Notes: a model not told the origin generated them from the sequence alone. DNA of 6,453 bases from Verrucomicrobiia bacterium (GCA_025934545.1 JAICXV010000137.1:1-6453); one strand, 5' to 3'; counted from the first letter of the stretch, positions 1 through 6,162 are shown. Made by a program: numbers and translations.

Positions 1-2
1 GT

Positions 3-404
3 TTGCAACAATCATCCATCATCACGTGCGGCGAACTCGGCGCCAGCGACCAGGCCAAAAAATGGGATTCAGTCGATTCCACTCAACCCAAGGACATTCA
101 TACGCAAGCTGGCGTTTACAAATCCGGCGATCGCCTGCTCGCCGTGAACCGTCCCGCATCCGAAGATGACCCTGAAGTTCTCGACACCGACCAGGCCCAC
201 AAACTTTTCGGCGATCTACCATTTCAAACCATGCAAGACCGCCGCAGTCCTTTCGGCCAACTTCAGGGCGAAATCTGGCGCGTCTTCCTCGTCATCATGC
301 TGCTATTCCTGATCGGTGAAGGCATTTTGATTTTGCCTGCACGCAAAGTTGCTGCACCTGCGCCACGAGCCCACAAGCCACAAAGAATGGAGGAACTCGT
401 ATGA
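3..404 (+). CDS. C-terminal part of a BatA-like membrane protein (5' end cut off by the window)
   Basis: Only the last ~133 codons are present. The reading frame is open to the left edge and the first possible start (TTG at 3) is just an internal codon. The visible part holds a soluble stretch with the motif AVNRPASEDDPEVL (residues 47-60 of the visible part), then FGDLPFQ, then a hydrophobic helix at about 93-112 (VFLVIMLLFLIGEGILILP), then a short basic cytoplasmic tail. This tail pattern, an 'AVNRP..EDDPEVL' segment followed by 'GEIWR' and one membrane helix, is what I know from the C-termini of verrucomicrobial and planctomycetal BatA-domain proteins (the aerotolerance-operon type, with an N-terminal helical hairpin and often a vWA domain). 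Those domains are off-window, so the family call is an inference. The stop codon overlaps an ATG (ATGA, 401-404), indicating tight coupling to whatever is translated next. A molecular function cannot be stated beyond membrane anchoring. Confidence 0.75.
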   Translation: MQQSSIITCGELGASDQAKKWDSVDSTQPKDIHTQAGVYKSGDRLLAVNRPASEDDPEVLDTDQAHKLFGDLPFQTMQDRRSPFGQLQGEIWRVFLVIMLLFLIGEGILILPARKVAAPAPRAHKPQRMEELV

Positions 405-529
405 CCTCCAAATTTTACAACGCTGCGATATTGACAGTTTGGCGCTTGGATTTTGGAGTTTCTACCTGCCCCGACTCAGAGTCGGGGTGCGAGCTTGGAT
501 GTTGGAGCTTGGAGGTTCCCCATGAATAA
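401..529 (+). CDS. Possible 42-codon ORF coupled to the BatA-like gene; perhaps a remnant or a translational bridge
   Basis: An ATG at 401 overlaps the upstream stop as ATGA and is preceded by GGAGG at 389-393 with a 7-nt spacer, so it has a textbook coupled start. The peptide begins MTSKFYNAAILTVW and then runs through the heptad/palindrome insert, giving low-complexity residues rich in Cys, Gly and Trp. It ends at TAA 527-529, overlapping the ATG at 522 of the next gene by 8 nt. I recognise no protein family. Three readings are possible: (1) a short leader whose translation carries ribosomes across to the next start; (2) the original start region of the downstream gene, displaced by insertion of the repeat (the frame differs by +1 from the downstream gene); (3) chance. 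The strong initiation signal favours real translation. The repeat-derived body argues against a functional product. Confidence 0.3.
   Translation: MTSKFYNAAILTVWRLDFGVSTCPDSESGCELGCWSLEVPHE
469..487. repeat. Perfect 9-bp inverted repeat with a 1-nt centre
   Basis: The sequence CCCCGACTCAGAGTCGGGG reads CCCCGACTC - A - GAGTCGGGG. The arms are exact reverse complements. It sits in the middle of the heptad element. In RNA the tight centre would open to a small loop, leaving a GC-rich stem. There is no following T-tract, so it is not a standard intrinsic terminator, and it lies inside an operon-like pair. Its CCGA...TCGG core matches the hairpins at 2706-2784. Confidence 0.7.
511..515 (+). promoter_or_regulatory. 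Shine-Dalgarno site of the vWA gene, decides the start at 522
   Basis: GGAGG lies six bases before ATG 522. An upstream in-frame TTG at 453 would add 23 residues encoded by the repeat element and has no comparable site. The protein beginning at 522 opens directly with a membrane helix, as expected for this family. Confidence 0.8.
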
Positions 530-2705
530 CCTCTCTGTCGCCGCACCGCTGACAATTCTGTTCATCGGCGCGATCATTTGGCTCGGCTCCGCCTGGCTCT
601 GCTACACCAATTGGCGTCGTAGCCCGAACCCCAGCGTCGCCGGCAAACTCGAAGCGCTGCGCCTCTTATTAATCACACTGCTCGTCTTCACGCTCTTGCG
701 TCCCGAATACATCAAACGCATCGAACGCAAAGATACACCGGAAATCGCCGTGCTCACCGACGCCTCTGACAGCATGAAAACGCGCGACATCGTCGCCGCC
801 AACAAAGTCGAGAGCCGCGCCGATTGGTTGCAACAACAGCGCGCGCGCCAATTCTGGAAGCCGCTCGAGAAAACCGCCAAAGTCAGTGTCGAAGATTTCT
901 CCGCCGCGACGACGAATGCAACCGCCGTCAACGGCACGGACATCGGCGGCGCACTCGAAACCGCGTTGACCCGTCATCCGAATCTCAAAGCAGCTCTGCT
1001 TCTCACCGACGGCGACGCCAATTACGGCAAACCACCGCTCGGCGCCGCAACGCGTTATCGCGAACAAAACATTCCGATTTTTACGGTCGGAGTCGGACGC
1101 GATGCCGCCATTCCCGACCTCGTTCTGGAAAATGTTTCCGCGCCCGCCTACGGTTTGCTCGGCGAAGAAATTGCCATTCCATTTAAAATCACCAGCCATC
1201 TTCCGCGCGAAGTGAAAACATCCGTTTCGCTCATCGACCAGTTCGGCGAAGAAACCAAAAAGGACATCACCATTCCCGCCAAAGGCGAACTCGAAGAAGC
1301 GATCCTTTGGTCCCCGCGCTCCGTCGGTGAAGTCATCGCTACCGTAAAGCTGCCGGTTCAACCCGACGAAGCCATTCCTGAAAACAATGAACGCCAATTC
1401 CACATTTCGATCCGCGTCGAAAAATTAAAAGTGCTCGTCGTCGATTCCGTCCCGCGTTGGGAATATCGCTATTTGCGCAACGCCCTCGCGCGCGATCCCG
1501 GTGTCGACATGAATTGTTTGCTGTTCCATCCCGACATCGGTCCTGGTGACGGCCTGCATTACATCACGTCATTCCCCAACACCAAAGAGGCCATCTCCAG
1601 CTACGATGTTATTTTTCTCGGCGACGTCGGCATCGGCCAGGGGGAACTCACCGAACAACAAGCTGAACTCATTAAAGGCCTCGTCGAACAACAATCCAGT
1701 GGGCTTGTATTCGTTCCCGGTCGCCGTGGTCGCGAACAGACTTTGTTAAACAGCCCGCTCAAAGATTTATATCCGGTCACGCTCGACACCTCCAAACCGC
1801 AGGGTATCGCGATGCAAAATGAATCGAGCCTGCTCTTAACGAGCGAAGGCAAGCGCCATTGGCTGACGCGTTTTGATTCCGACGAAAATCGCAACGACGA
1901 ACTTTGGAAACAACTTCCCGGTTTCTTTTGGTCCGCTGCCGTCGAAAAAAGTCGTCCCGGCTCCGAAGTCCTCGCCGTCCACTCTGCGATGCGAAACAAC
2001 TACGGCCGCCTGCCGCTGCTCGTTACGCGCAACGCCGGTTCCGGCAAAGTTCTTTTTCTCGGCACCGACGCCGCATGGCGCTGGCGTCGCGGTGTTGAAG
2101 ATAAATTTCATTATCGCTTCTGGGGCCAGGTCGTCCGTTGGATGGCTCATCAACGCCACCTCTCCGAAAAAGAAGTAATCCGGCTGAGTTACCGTCCCGA
2201 AACGCCCCAAGCCGCCGACACCATTTTCCTGCAAGCGACCGTGCTGGACCCCGCTGGTTACCCCATTGAACACGGCCCGGTCACCGGCAAAATCACTTCG
2301 CCCAACGGCCGCGCCGAACGTCTCGACTTCACTCAACTCGAAGGCGGCTGGGGCGTTTTCAAATCCAGCTTCGTCCCGCAGGAAGCCGGCAAATATCAGA
2401 TCGAAATTTCGTCCGATCCAAATTCGCGCCATCTTCAAACCGAATTGTTAGTCGCGCAACCGAACCTGGAAAAACTCGGCGAACCGATCAACGGACAACT
2501 CCTCGCCGAAATCGCATCGATCACCCACGGTGCAAGTTATTCCATCGACGACTTCAACAAAGTTATCGAACAGATTTCGTTATTACCCGAACCCAAGCCG
2601 AAAGAAAACCGCATCCGCATCTGGAGCGAACCGTGGTGGGGCGGGGTAATTCTAGGAATGCTAACGATCTATTGGGTCGGCCGAAAATGGTCCGGCTTGG
2701 TGTAG
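522..2705 (+). CDS. Membrane-anchored vWA / glutamine-amidotransferase-like protein (aerotolerance-operon type)
   Basis: 727 residues from ATG 522. Layout: two transmembrane helices at about 8-27 and 46-60; a vWA domain at about 73-195; a beta-rich linker at about 200-300; a class I glutamine-amidotransferase-like domain at about 301-545; an Ig-like beta domain at about 551-645; and a C-terminal membrane helix at about 703-719 (WWGGVILGMLTIYWVG). The vWA MIDAS looks complete: D80-x-S82-x-S84 (DASDS), T139 and D163 (LLTDGD), so it should bind a divalent metal and a protein ligand. The amidotransferase-like part shows the conserved SVPRWEYRYLRNAL (309-322), DVIFLGDVG and RWRRG..DKFHYRFWGQVVRW (520-540). 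At the expected nucleophile elbow (GLVFVPGRRG, 394-403) there is no cysteine, so it is probably not an enzyme. Family knowledge: such genes follow MoxR, DUF58 and BatA genes and are thought to work in envelope protein complexes; the exact role is unknown. It follows the BatA-like gene in the same direction and was probably once directly coupled to it. Confidence 0.85.
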   Translation: MNNLSVAAPLTILFIGAIIWLGSAWLCYTNWRRSPNPSVAGKLEALRLLLITLLVFTLLRPEYIKRIERKDTPEIAVLTDASDSMKTRDIVAANKVESRADWLQQQRARQFWKPLEKTAKVSVEDFSAATTNATAVNGTDIGGALETALTRHPNLKAALLLTDGDANYGKPPLGAATRYREQNIPIFTVGVGRDAAIPDLVLENVSAPAYGLLGEEIAIPFKITSHLPREVKTSVSLIDQFGEETKKDITIPAKGELEEAILWSPRSVGEVIATVKLPVQPDEAIPENNERQFHISIRVEKLKVLVVDSVPRWEYRYLRNALARDPGVDMNCLLFHPDIGPGDGLHYITSFPNTKEAISSYDVIFLGDVGIGQGELTEQQAELIKGLVEQQSSGLVFVPGRRGREQTLLNSPLKDLYPVTLDTSKPQGIAMQNESSLLLTSEGKRHWLTRFDSDENRNDELWKQLPGFFWSAAVEKSRPGSEVLAVHSAMRNNYGRLPLLVTRNAGSGKVLFLGTDAAWRWRRGVEDKFHYRFWGQVVRWMAHQRHLSEKEVIRLSYRPETPQAADTIFLQATVLDPAGYPIEHGPVTGKITSPNGRAERLDFTQLEGGWGVFKSSFVPQEAGKYQIEISSDPNSRHLQTELLVAQPNLEKLGEPINGQLLAEIASITHGASYSIDDFNKVIEQISLLPEPKPKENRIRIWSEPWWGGVILGMLTIYWVGRKWSGLV

Positions 2706-2784
2706 CGCCGAGTGGCAATCGGCGAACTGTCAGCATGGTGGCGTCGCCGAATTCCATTCGGCGATACAGCCGATTAACAATCGG
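2706..2784. repeat. Cluster of three consecutive hairpins with a shared CCGA/TCGG core at a convergent gene end
   Basis: Hairpin A, 2706-2724: CGCCGA / TCGGCG with a 7-nt loop, starting one base after the vWA stop codon. Hairpin B, 2744-2764: TCGCCGAAT - TCC - ATTCGGCGA, a perfect 9-bp stem with a 3-nt loop. Hairpin C, 2770-2784: CCGATT - AAC - AATCGG. Gaps between them are 19 and 5 bases. They fill almost all of the 88-bp gap between the converging genes, so they could block read-through from both sides, but no T-tract follows on either strand. The same core and small-loop design in all three, and in the palindrome at 469-487, suggests one repeat family (REP-like) rather than ordinary terminators. 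Confidence 0.65.
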
Positions 2785-2793
2785 GGTTACGAA

Positions 2794-3243
2794 TTACTGC
2801 GTCCCATGCATCCGATAGAATTTCGATCCGTTCAGCGGCGGCGTGACCGTCACTGAAACAGTATTTCCATTCGTGACGTAAGAAGCCTGGGAAACCGTCG
2901 CCCAACCGTTCGTAGTGCAGATCGGATTATTTTCGAGCAAATAATTAGGCGCGGGCAATTGCCACGACACGATCGCGTTGCCACCCGAATAAGTGATGCT
3001 CAACGTCGGCGCACCGGCCGTTTGGACGAGAGAAATCAAACTCCAAAATCCGCCAGTCAGCGAATAATTGCCACCGCTCATCGAACCGGCATCAGCCTGG
3101 CCAATCGTCCCGCTGACAACATAAGTGCCGTTGCTGCTCGTGCCACCGCCACCGGCGATTTTGTACCAGTCGATGCTATAACTCTGCGCATGCCCCGCCG
3201 TCGCGACGGCGCAAATAATGAAGGCCAATACAAGAGATTTCAT
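2794..3243 (-). CDS. Small secreted protein with a GGGGTSSNGTY module and a C-terminal FYR domain
   Basis: 149 residues. A signal peptide is clear: MKS, then a hydrophobic core (LVLAFIICAVATA), with likely cleavage after GHA (residue 19). The mature part starts with a Gly/Ser-rich beta module at about 21-69 (SIDWYKIAGGGGTSSNGTY, then SGTIGQAD and GGNYSLTGGFWSL). I know this as a recurring module in secreted verrucomicrobial proteins, but it has no known function. A short linker leads to a second beta domain at about 79-149 (LSITYSGGNAIVSW...LLENN...W..V...FYRM), resembling the C-terminal domains of many exported proteins in this group, possibly a sorting or anchoring signal. ATG 3241-3243 is chosen because the signal peptide begins there; no convincing Shine-Dalgarno precedes it. 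It lies 117 bp downstream of the LRR protein gene on the same strand and may have its own promoter (3316-3344). Secretion is well supported; function is unknown. Confidence 0.75.
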   Translation of the reverse strand: MKSLVLAFIICAVATAGHAQSYSIDWYKIAGGGGTSSNGTYVVSGTIGQADAGSMSGGNYSLTGGFWSLISLVQTAGAPTLSITYSGGNAIVSWQLPAPNYLLENNPICTTNGWATVSQASYVTNGNTVSVTVTPPLNGSKFYRMHGTQ

Positions 3244-3315
3244 GCAGCCAGTGGTTTTTGGTTAACTGTTTTTTACCCCGTTTGCGCACCATCATGCAAG
3301 GGTATTTTCCCTCAG

Positions 3316-3344
3316 CGTATAAGCCTCTGTTCCATTTTATGCAA
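3316..3344 (-). promoter_or_regulatory. Candidate promoter for the small secreted protein
   Basis: Read on the minus strand: TTGCAT (3339-3344), a 17-base spacer, then TATACG (3316-3321). The -35 box matches 3 of 6 and the -10 box 4 of 6 of the sigma-70 consensus, with optimal spacing. It would leave a leader of roughly 65 nt before ATG 3243. It sits in the gap after the LRR gene, where a separate promoter would be expected if the two genes are not simply co-transcribed. By eye only; sigma-70-like boxes are common by chance. Confidence 0.3.
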
Positions 3345-3360
3345 TCGTGGTTCTGCTAAC

Positions 3361-5922
3361 CTATGGCGAACGAAAACGATAGTAGCGCTGCAAAGTACTC
3401 CCAGCCTGCGCATCGCTGAAACTGGAAACGCCTCCCAAAAGAGTGTTCGTCGAAATTGGCGTCCACGTTGGATTAGACAGGTCGGTGGCGGCTTCCACGA
3501 CAATCGCGACGTTCGTTGGCCCACTGATGTTGAATCCAAACTGGCCACCCGCCATTGTGAAGGAAGTCGCCTGCGGATCCCACACAACAGCCGTGATTCC
3601 GCCAAAGGGCGAACTCCACCCCGTGGTATTGGGCAAGTAGTAGATGGTCAGCCGTGAATCACCAGCGAAGGCATTGGCGCCCAGAATGGGAGCGGCTCCT
3701 GCGAAATATATTTGGTTCAAATTGGTGCAGCCGGCCAAGGCGCCGGACCCAATGTTGGTGACGCTTCCCGGAATGGTGATGCTCGTCAAGTGGGTGCAAA
3801 AACGGAACATGCCCGAAGGGATGTTTGCAAAGTTATTCGGCAGGGTGACGCTCACTAAATTGCTGCACCCTAAAAATGCCGAAGTTCCCATGGTCGTCAC
3901 ACTCGACGGAATCGTGATGCTGGTCAGGCTGGCACAGAGTTGAAACGCAAGGTTTCCGACGCTCGTGACAGTGGCGGGAATATTCACGCTGGCCAGTTTG
4001 CCGCACGATCGAAACGCGTTGTTGCCGATGCTGGTTACGGAACTGGGAATGGTGACGGTGGCGAGGCTGGTGCATTGGAAAAATAAGGAATCGCCGAGGC
4101 TCGTGACGCCGTTGCCGATGGTAACGCCCGTTAGTTTTCCGTTCAGTTGAAGAGCATTCGGCGAGATGCTCGTCACGCTATTGGGCATGGTGTAAATGCC
4201 GCCTTTGCCTTCCGGAAACTGAATAAGTGTAGACTGAGTCTTGTCATACAAAACTCCATCCGCGCTGGTGTAATTGGGATTCGCCGCATCGACCGAAATT
4301 GAGGCCAGATTGCTCGACAACCAAAATACGTTATTGCCGATAGTGCTGACGCTAGCGGGAATGATGACGTTCACCAGGCTTGTGCAGTTATAAAACGCCT
4401 GGTCTCCGAGCGCCTTCACGTTATTTGGAAGCGTAATCGCCGCTAGGCGGGCGCAGCCGTAAAATGCGGAAGCTTCCACGTTGGTGACGCTATTGGGGAT
4501 CGCGACGCCGGGCAGGTTGGTGCATAGGAAAAACATGCTGTTTGCGATATCGGGAAGCTGGTTGCCCAGGCTGACGTTGGTCAATGCTGCGCAAAAAGCG
4601 AATATGTCCGGCCCCACATTCGTGACGCTGTTGGGAATGATGATGCTGCTCAGGGCCGTGCAAGAGTCAAACGTGTCGTCTCCGATACTCACGACGTTAG
4701 TGCCTATCACGATGTTCGTCAGCGCAGAGCAAACGGCAAACACATCCGCGCCGATGCTGGTCACGCCCGCAGGAATGACGATGCTGCCCAGGTTCGTGCA
4801 CGTGAAAAACGCTTCGTCTTGAATGTTCGTAACGCCGATGGGGATGGTGACATTGGTCAAGCCCGTGCAATTCTGGAACGCATTGCTGGCGATATTGGAA
4901 ACGCCATTTGGGATTGTGAAGCTGGACAGGCCGCTGCAGTACGCAAACGCGTACGGCCCGATGCTGGTGATGCTGTCAGGAAACGCAATTCCGGTGACAG
5001 CGGTTTTCGCATTAAACGCGGCGGGTCCAATGCCTGTTACGGCTAGGCCGCCGATCGTGCTGGGAACAGTCACAACGCCGGGTCCACCGGTATAGCCCGT
5101 TATAGTGATTTGGCCGTTGGTGACCGTGTAATTGAAACCCGGTTGCGTGACCAATTGCACCGGAGCTCCGCCATAGACCGAGCCCCAGCCGCTGTTTCCC
5201 GAGAGATAATAAACGATTGCGCTATTGTCTTGGAGAAACGCATCGCCCGCATCCGGTGGCGCGTTACCAAGAAACAGCGCGGAGGTTAGGTCATAGCAGT
5301 TGGTAAACGCACCGCTGCCGATGGACGAGACACTCGCGGGGATCGTGATAGCCGTAAAACTATCGCAGCCTCCAAACGCACCTGGCCCGATCGTCGCGAG
5401 GTTTGTGCCCAAAGTAATGCTCGTCAGGCCGAAGCAATTATTAAACGCATACGTTCCCAGGCTGTTGACCCTGTCGGGAATCGTCAGGGCCGTCACATGA
5501 TAGCAGAATTCAAACGCATGATTCCCGATATTCACCACATTGGCCCCAATGACCAGGCTGTTCATGAGATAACATCCCTCAAACGCGCCGTCGCCGATGT
5601 CTGTGACATTATCTGGAATCGCAACTGCGGCGAGGTGATCGCAATTGGCGAACGCACTAGCGCCGATATTCACAACGCTCGTCGGGATCGTGATGCCAGT
5701 CAAAGCGTGGTTAAGGGAAAACGCAGAAGGCCCAATGCTGACGACCGTAAGATTGCTGATCGTTCCAGGAATGGCTACGTTGCCGCCACCGCCAGTGTAA
5801 CCAGTCACCGTGCAAGTGCCATTTCCGTTGTCGGTATAATTGAATTGCGCAGTCGCCGATTGGACCGTCGCCAGCCCGATCAACGCCAGGCCGACTGCAA
5901 AAAATGATTGCTTAGTTTTCAT
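3361..5922 (-). CDS. Secreted BspA-like leucine-rich repeat (LRR_5) surface protein
   Basis: 853 residues. Signal peptide MKTKQSFFAVGLALIGLATV, with cleavage probably after SATA (residue 25). Array 1: entry cap at 27-64 (FNY...CTVTGYTGGGGNVAIPG), six 23-residue repeats at about 72-212, and exit cap at about 215-258 (APP..AFL...YYL..N.GW.S..GG). Array 2: entry cap at 263-300 (FNYTVTNGQITITGYTGG), 17 repeats at about 308-735, and exit cap at 736-780 (AAPI..NAF...YYLPNTTGW). Typical repeat: LTSITIPxSVTxIGxxAFxxC. A cysteine recurs every 23 residues (C94 to C209; C329 to C513; C617 to C732), missing in two repeats near 536-595. There a BspA-type insert (NPNYTSADGVLYDKTQSTLI, 548-567) replaces the normal unit. 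The C-terminal domain at 785-853 ends QRYYRFRSP. Known family role: extracellular binding or adhesion (Bacteroidales BspA, Trichomonas homologues); no ligand can be named here. The start at ATG 5922 is set by the signal peptide; only a weak GGAAA lies upstream. Confidence 0.85.
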   Translation of the reverse strand: MKTKQSFFAVGLALIGLATVQSATAQFNYTDNGNGTCTVTGYTGGGGNVAIPGTISNLTVVSIGPSAFSLNHALTGITIPTSVVNIGASAFANCDHLAAVAIPDNVTDIGDGAFEGCYLMNSLVIGANVVNIGNHAFEFCYHVTALTIPDRVNSLGTYAFNNCFGLTSITLGTNLATIGPGAFGGCDSFTAITIPASVSSIGSGAFTNCYDLTSALFLGNAPPDAGDAFLQDNSAIVYYLSGNSGWGSVYGGAPVQLVTQPGFNYTVTNGQITITGYTGGPGVVTVPSTIGGLAVTGIGPAAFNAKTAVTGIAFPDSITSIGPYAFAYCSGLSSFTIPNGVSNIASNAFQNCTGLTNVTIPIGVTNIQDEAFFTCTNLGSIVIPAGVTSIGADVFAVCSALTNIVIGTNVVSIGDDTFDSCTALSSIIIPNSVTNVGPDIFAFCAALTNVSLGNQLPDIANSMFFLCTNLPGVAIPNSVTNVEASAFYGCARLAAITLPNNVKALGDQAFYNCTSLVNVIIPASVSTIGNNVFWLSSNLASISVDAANPNYTSADGVLYDKTQSTLIQFPEGKGGIYTMPNSVTSISPNALQLNGKLTGVTIGNGVTSLGDSLFFQCTSLATVTIPSSVTSIGNNAFRSCGKLASVNIPATVTSVGNLAFQLCASLTSITIPSSVTTMGTSAFLGCSNLVSVTLPNNFANIPSGMFRFCTHLTSITIPGSVTNIGSGALAGCTNLNQIYFAGAAPILGANAFAGDSRLTIYYLPNTTGWSSPFGGITAVVWDPQATSFTMAGGQFGFNISGPTNVAIVVEAATDLSNPTWTPISTNTLLGGVSSFSDAQAGSTLQRYYRFRSP
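3718..5001 (-). repeat. 69-bp coding repeat array 2 of the LRR protein
   Basis: Seventeen units, approximate edges, encoding residues 308-735. The 69-bp phase is broken once, by the insert encoding the NPNYTSADGVLYDK segment (about 4180-4300). Several units encode near-identical motifs (ITIPSSVTSIG, VTIPSSVTSIG), which suggests more recent unit copying than in array 1. Confidence 0.75.
5287..5709 (-). repeat. 69-bp coding repeat array 1 of the LRR protein
   Basis: Six units of 69 bp (23 codons), approximate edges, encoding residues 72-212. Each carries the IGxxAFxxC signature, seen in the DNA as recurring GCAxxxxxxAAACGC-like strings on the + strand. The units have diverged at DNA level, so the array is old. 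Confidence 0.75.
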
Positions 5923-6098
5923 GTATGATTTCCATGCACTGACTCGCAGCCTCGCGCCCGGCTCGGTCTAAAAAGCTTTCGGAACAGCCGCCCTGATATC
6001 GTCGGCAGAAAGAATTCCGCAGGGCAGCGGTGTTGCCCAACGGTAGAAAATTGCGGCTCGTCTTCCCACCTCCAAAGGAAACCGTGGCCGCGACTACG

Positions 6099-6127
6099 AC
6101 GTTAAAGAAACGGCAGCCCCCTGTCAA
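6099..6127 (-). promoter_or_regulatory. Candidate promoter upstream of the LRR protein gene
   Basis: On the minus strand a perfect TTGACA (6122-6127) is followed by a 17-base spacer and TAACGT (6099-6104), a poor -10 box (3 of 6). It would give a long leader of about 170 nt containing the nested inverted repeat at 6017-6056. Support is weak apart from the consensus -35 box. Confidence 0.22.
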
Positions 6128-6144
6128 AGTTATAGCACTTCAGT

Positions 6145-6162
6145 TAACCGCGGCGCCGGTTA
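6145..6162. terminator. Weak hairpin downstream of the hydrolase gene
   Basis: TAACCG (6145-6150) and CGGTTA (6157-6162) form a 6-bp stem with a 6-nt GC loop, 41 bases past the hydrolase stop. There is no T-tract on the minus strand after it, so termination is possible but not demonstrated. Confidence 0.25.

Larger units (their letters stand above)
439..515 (+). repeat. TTGG-heptad element flanking a perfect palindrome
   Basis: Units of seven bases starting TTGG lie in register: TTGGCGC (439), TTGGATT (446), TTGGAGT (453), then after the palindrome TTGGATG (495), TTGGAGC (502) and TTGGAGG (509). The two groups are separated by 42 bases between the last and first unit starts, exactly six heptads, so the 7-base phase is kept across the central palindrome. 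This is not coding-like and fills nearly the whole gap between the two + strand genes. I recall similar strings (TTGGAGTTTGGAGCTTGG...) between genes in related verrucomicrobial genomes, but cannot verify this here. The last unit contains the GGAGG that serves the following gene as ribosome-binding site. Confidence 0.6.

Noticed and set aside
431..459. TTGACA at 431 as a -35 box for a promoter inside the insert
   Set aside because: No acceptable -10 box at 16-18 bases; the region is filled by the heptad repeat.
453..521. Upstream TTG start that would lengthen the vWA protein by 23 residues
   Set aside because: The added residues are encoded by the heptad/palindrome repeat, there is no ribosome-binding site, and ATG 522 has GGAGG at ideal spacing followed by a membrane helix.
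669..1403. 244-codon minus-strand ORF (and the one at 1836-2438) inside the vWA gene
   Set aside because: Antisense shadows of a strongly coding gene; the compositions are unlike any protein family and the + frame carries clear domains.
2706..2793. Classical intrinsic terminator between the convergent genes
   Set aside because: The hairpins are strong, but no run of T follows any stem on either strand, so they are listed as a repeat cluster instead.
2959..3657. 232-codon + strand ORF across the small secreted gene and the LRR gene end
   Set aside because: Runs antisense across two well-supported genes and their gap; the product is basic and low in recognisable structure.
3644..5500. Series of + strand ORFs and a regular 69-bp periodicity suggesting a CRISPR or tandem satellite
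   Set aside because: The period equals 23 codons of the LRR units on the minus strand, units are diverged and adjoin without spacers. The + ORFs are the antisense of the repeats.
5912..6127. 71-codon minus-strand ORF overlapping the LRR gene start
   Set aside because: TTG start, no ribosome-binding site, unlikely composition, and it coincides with the inverted-repeat region. Kept only as an observation on that region.
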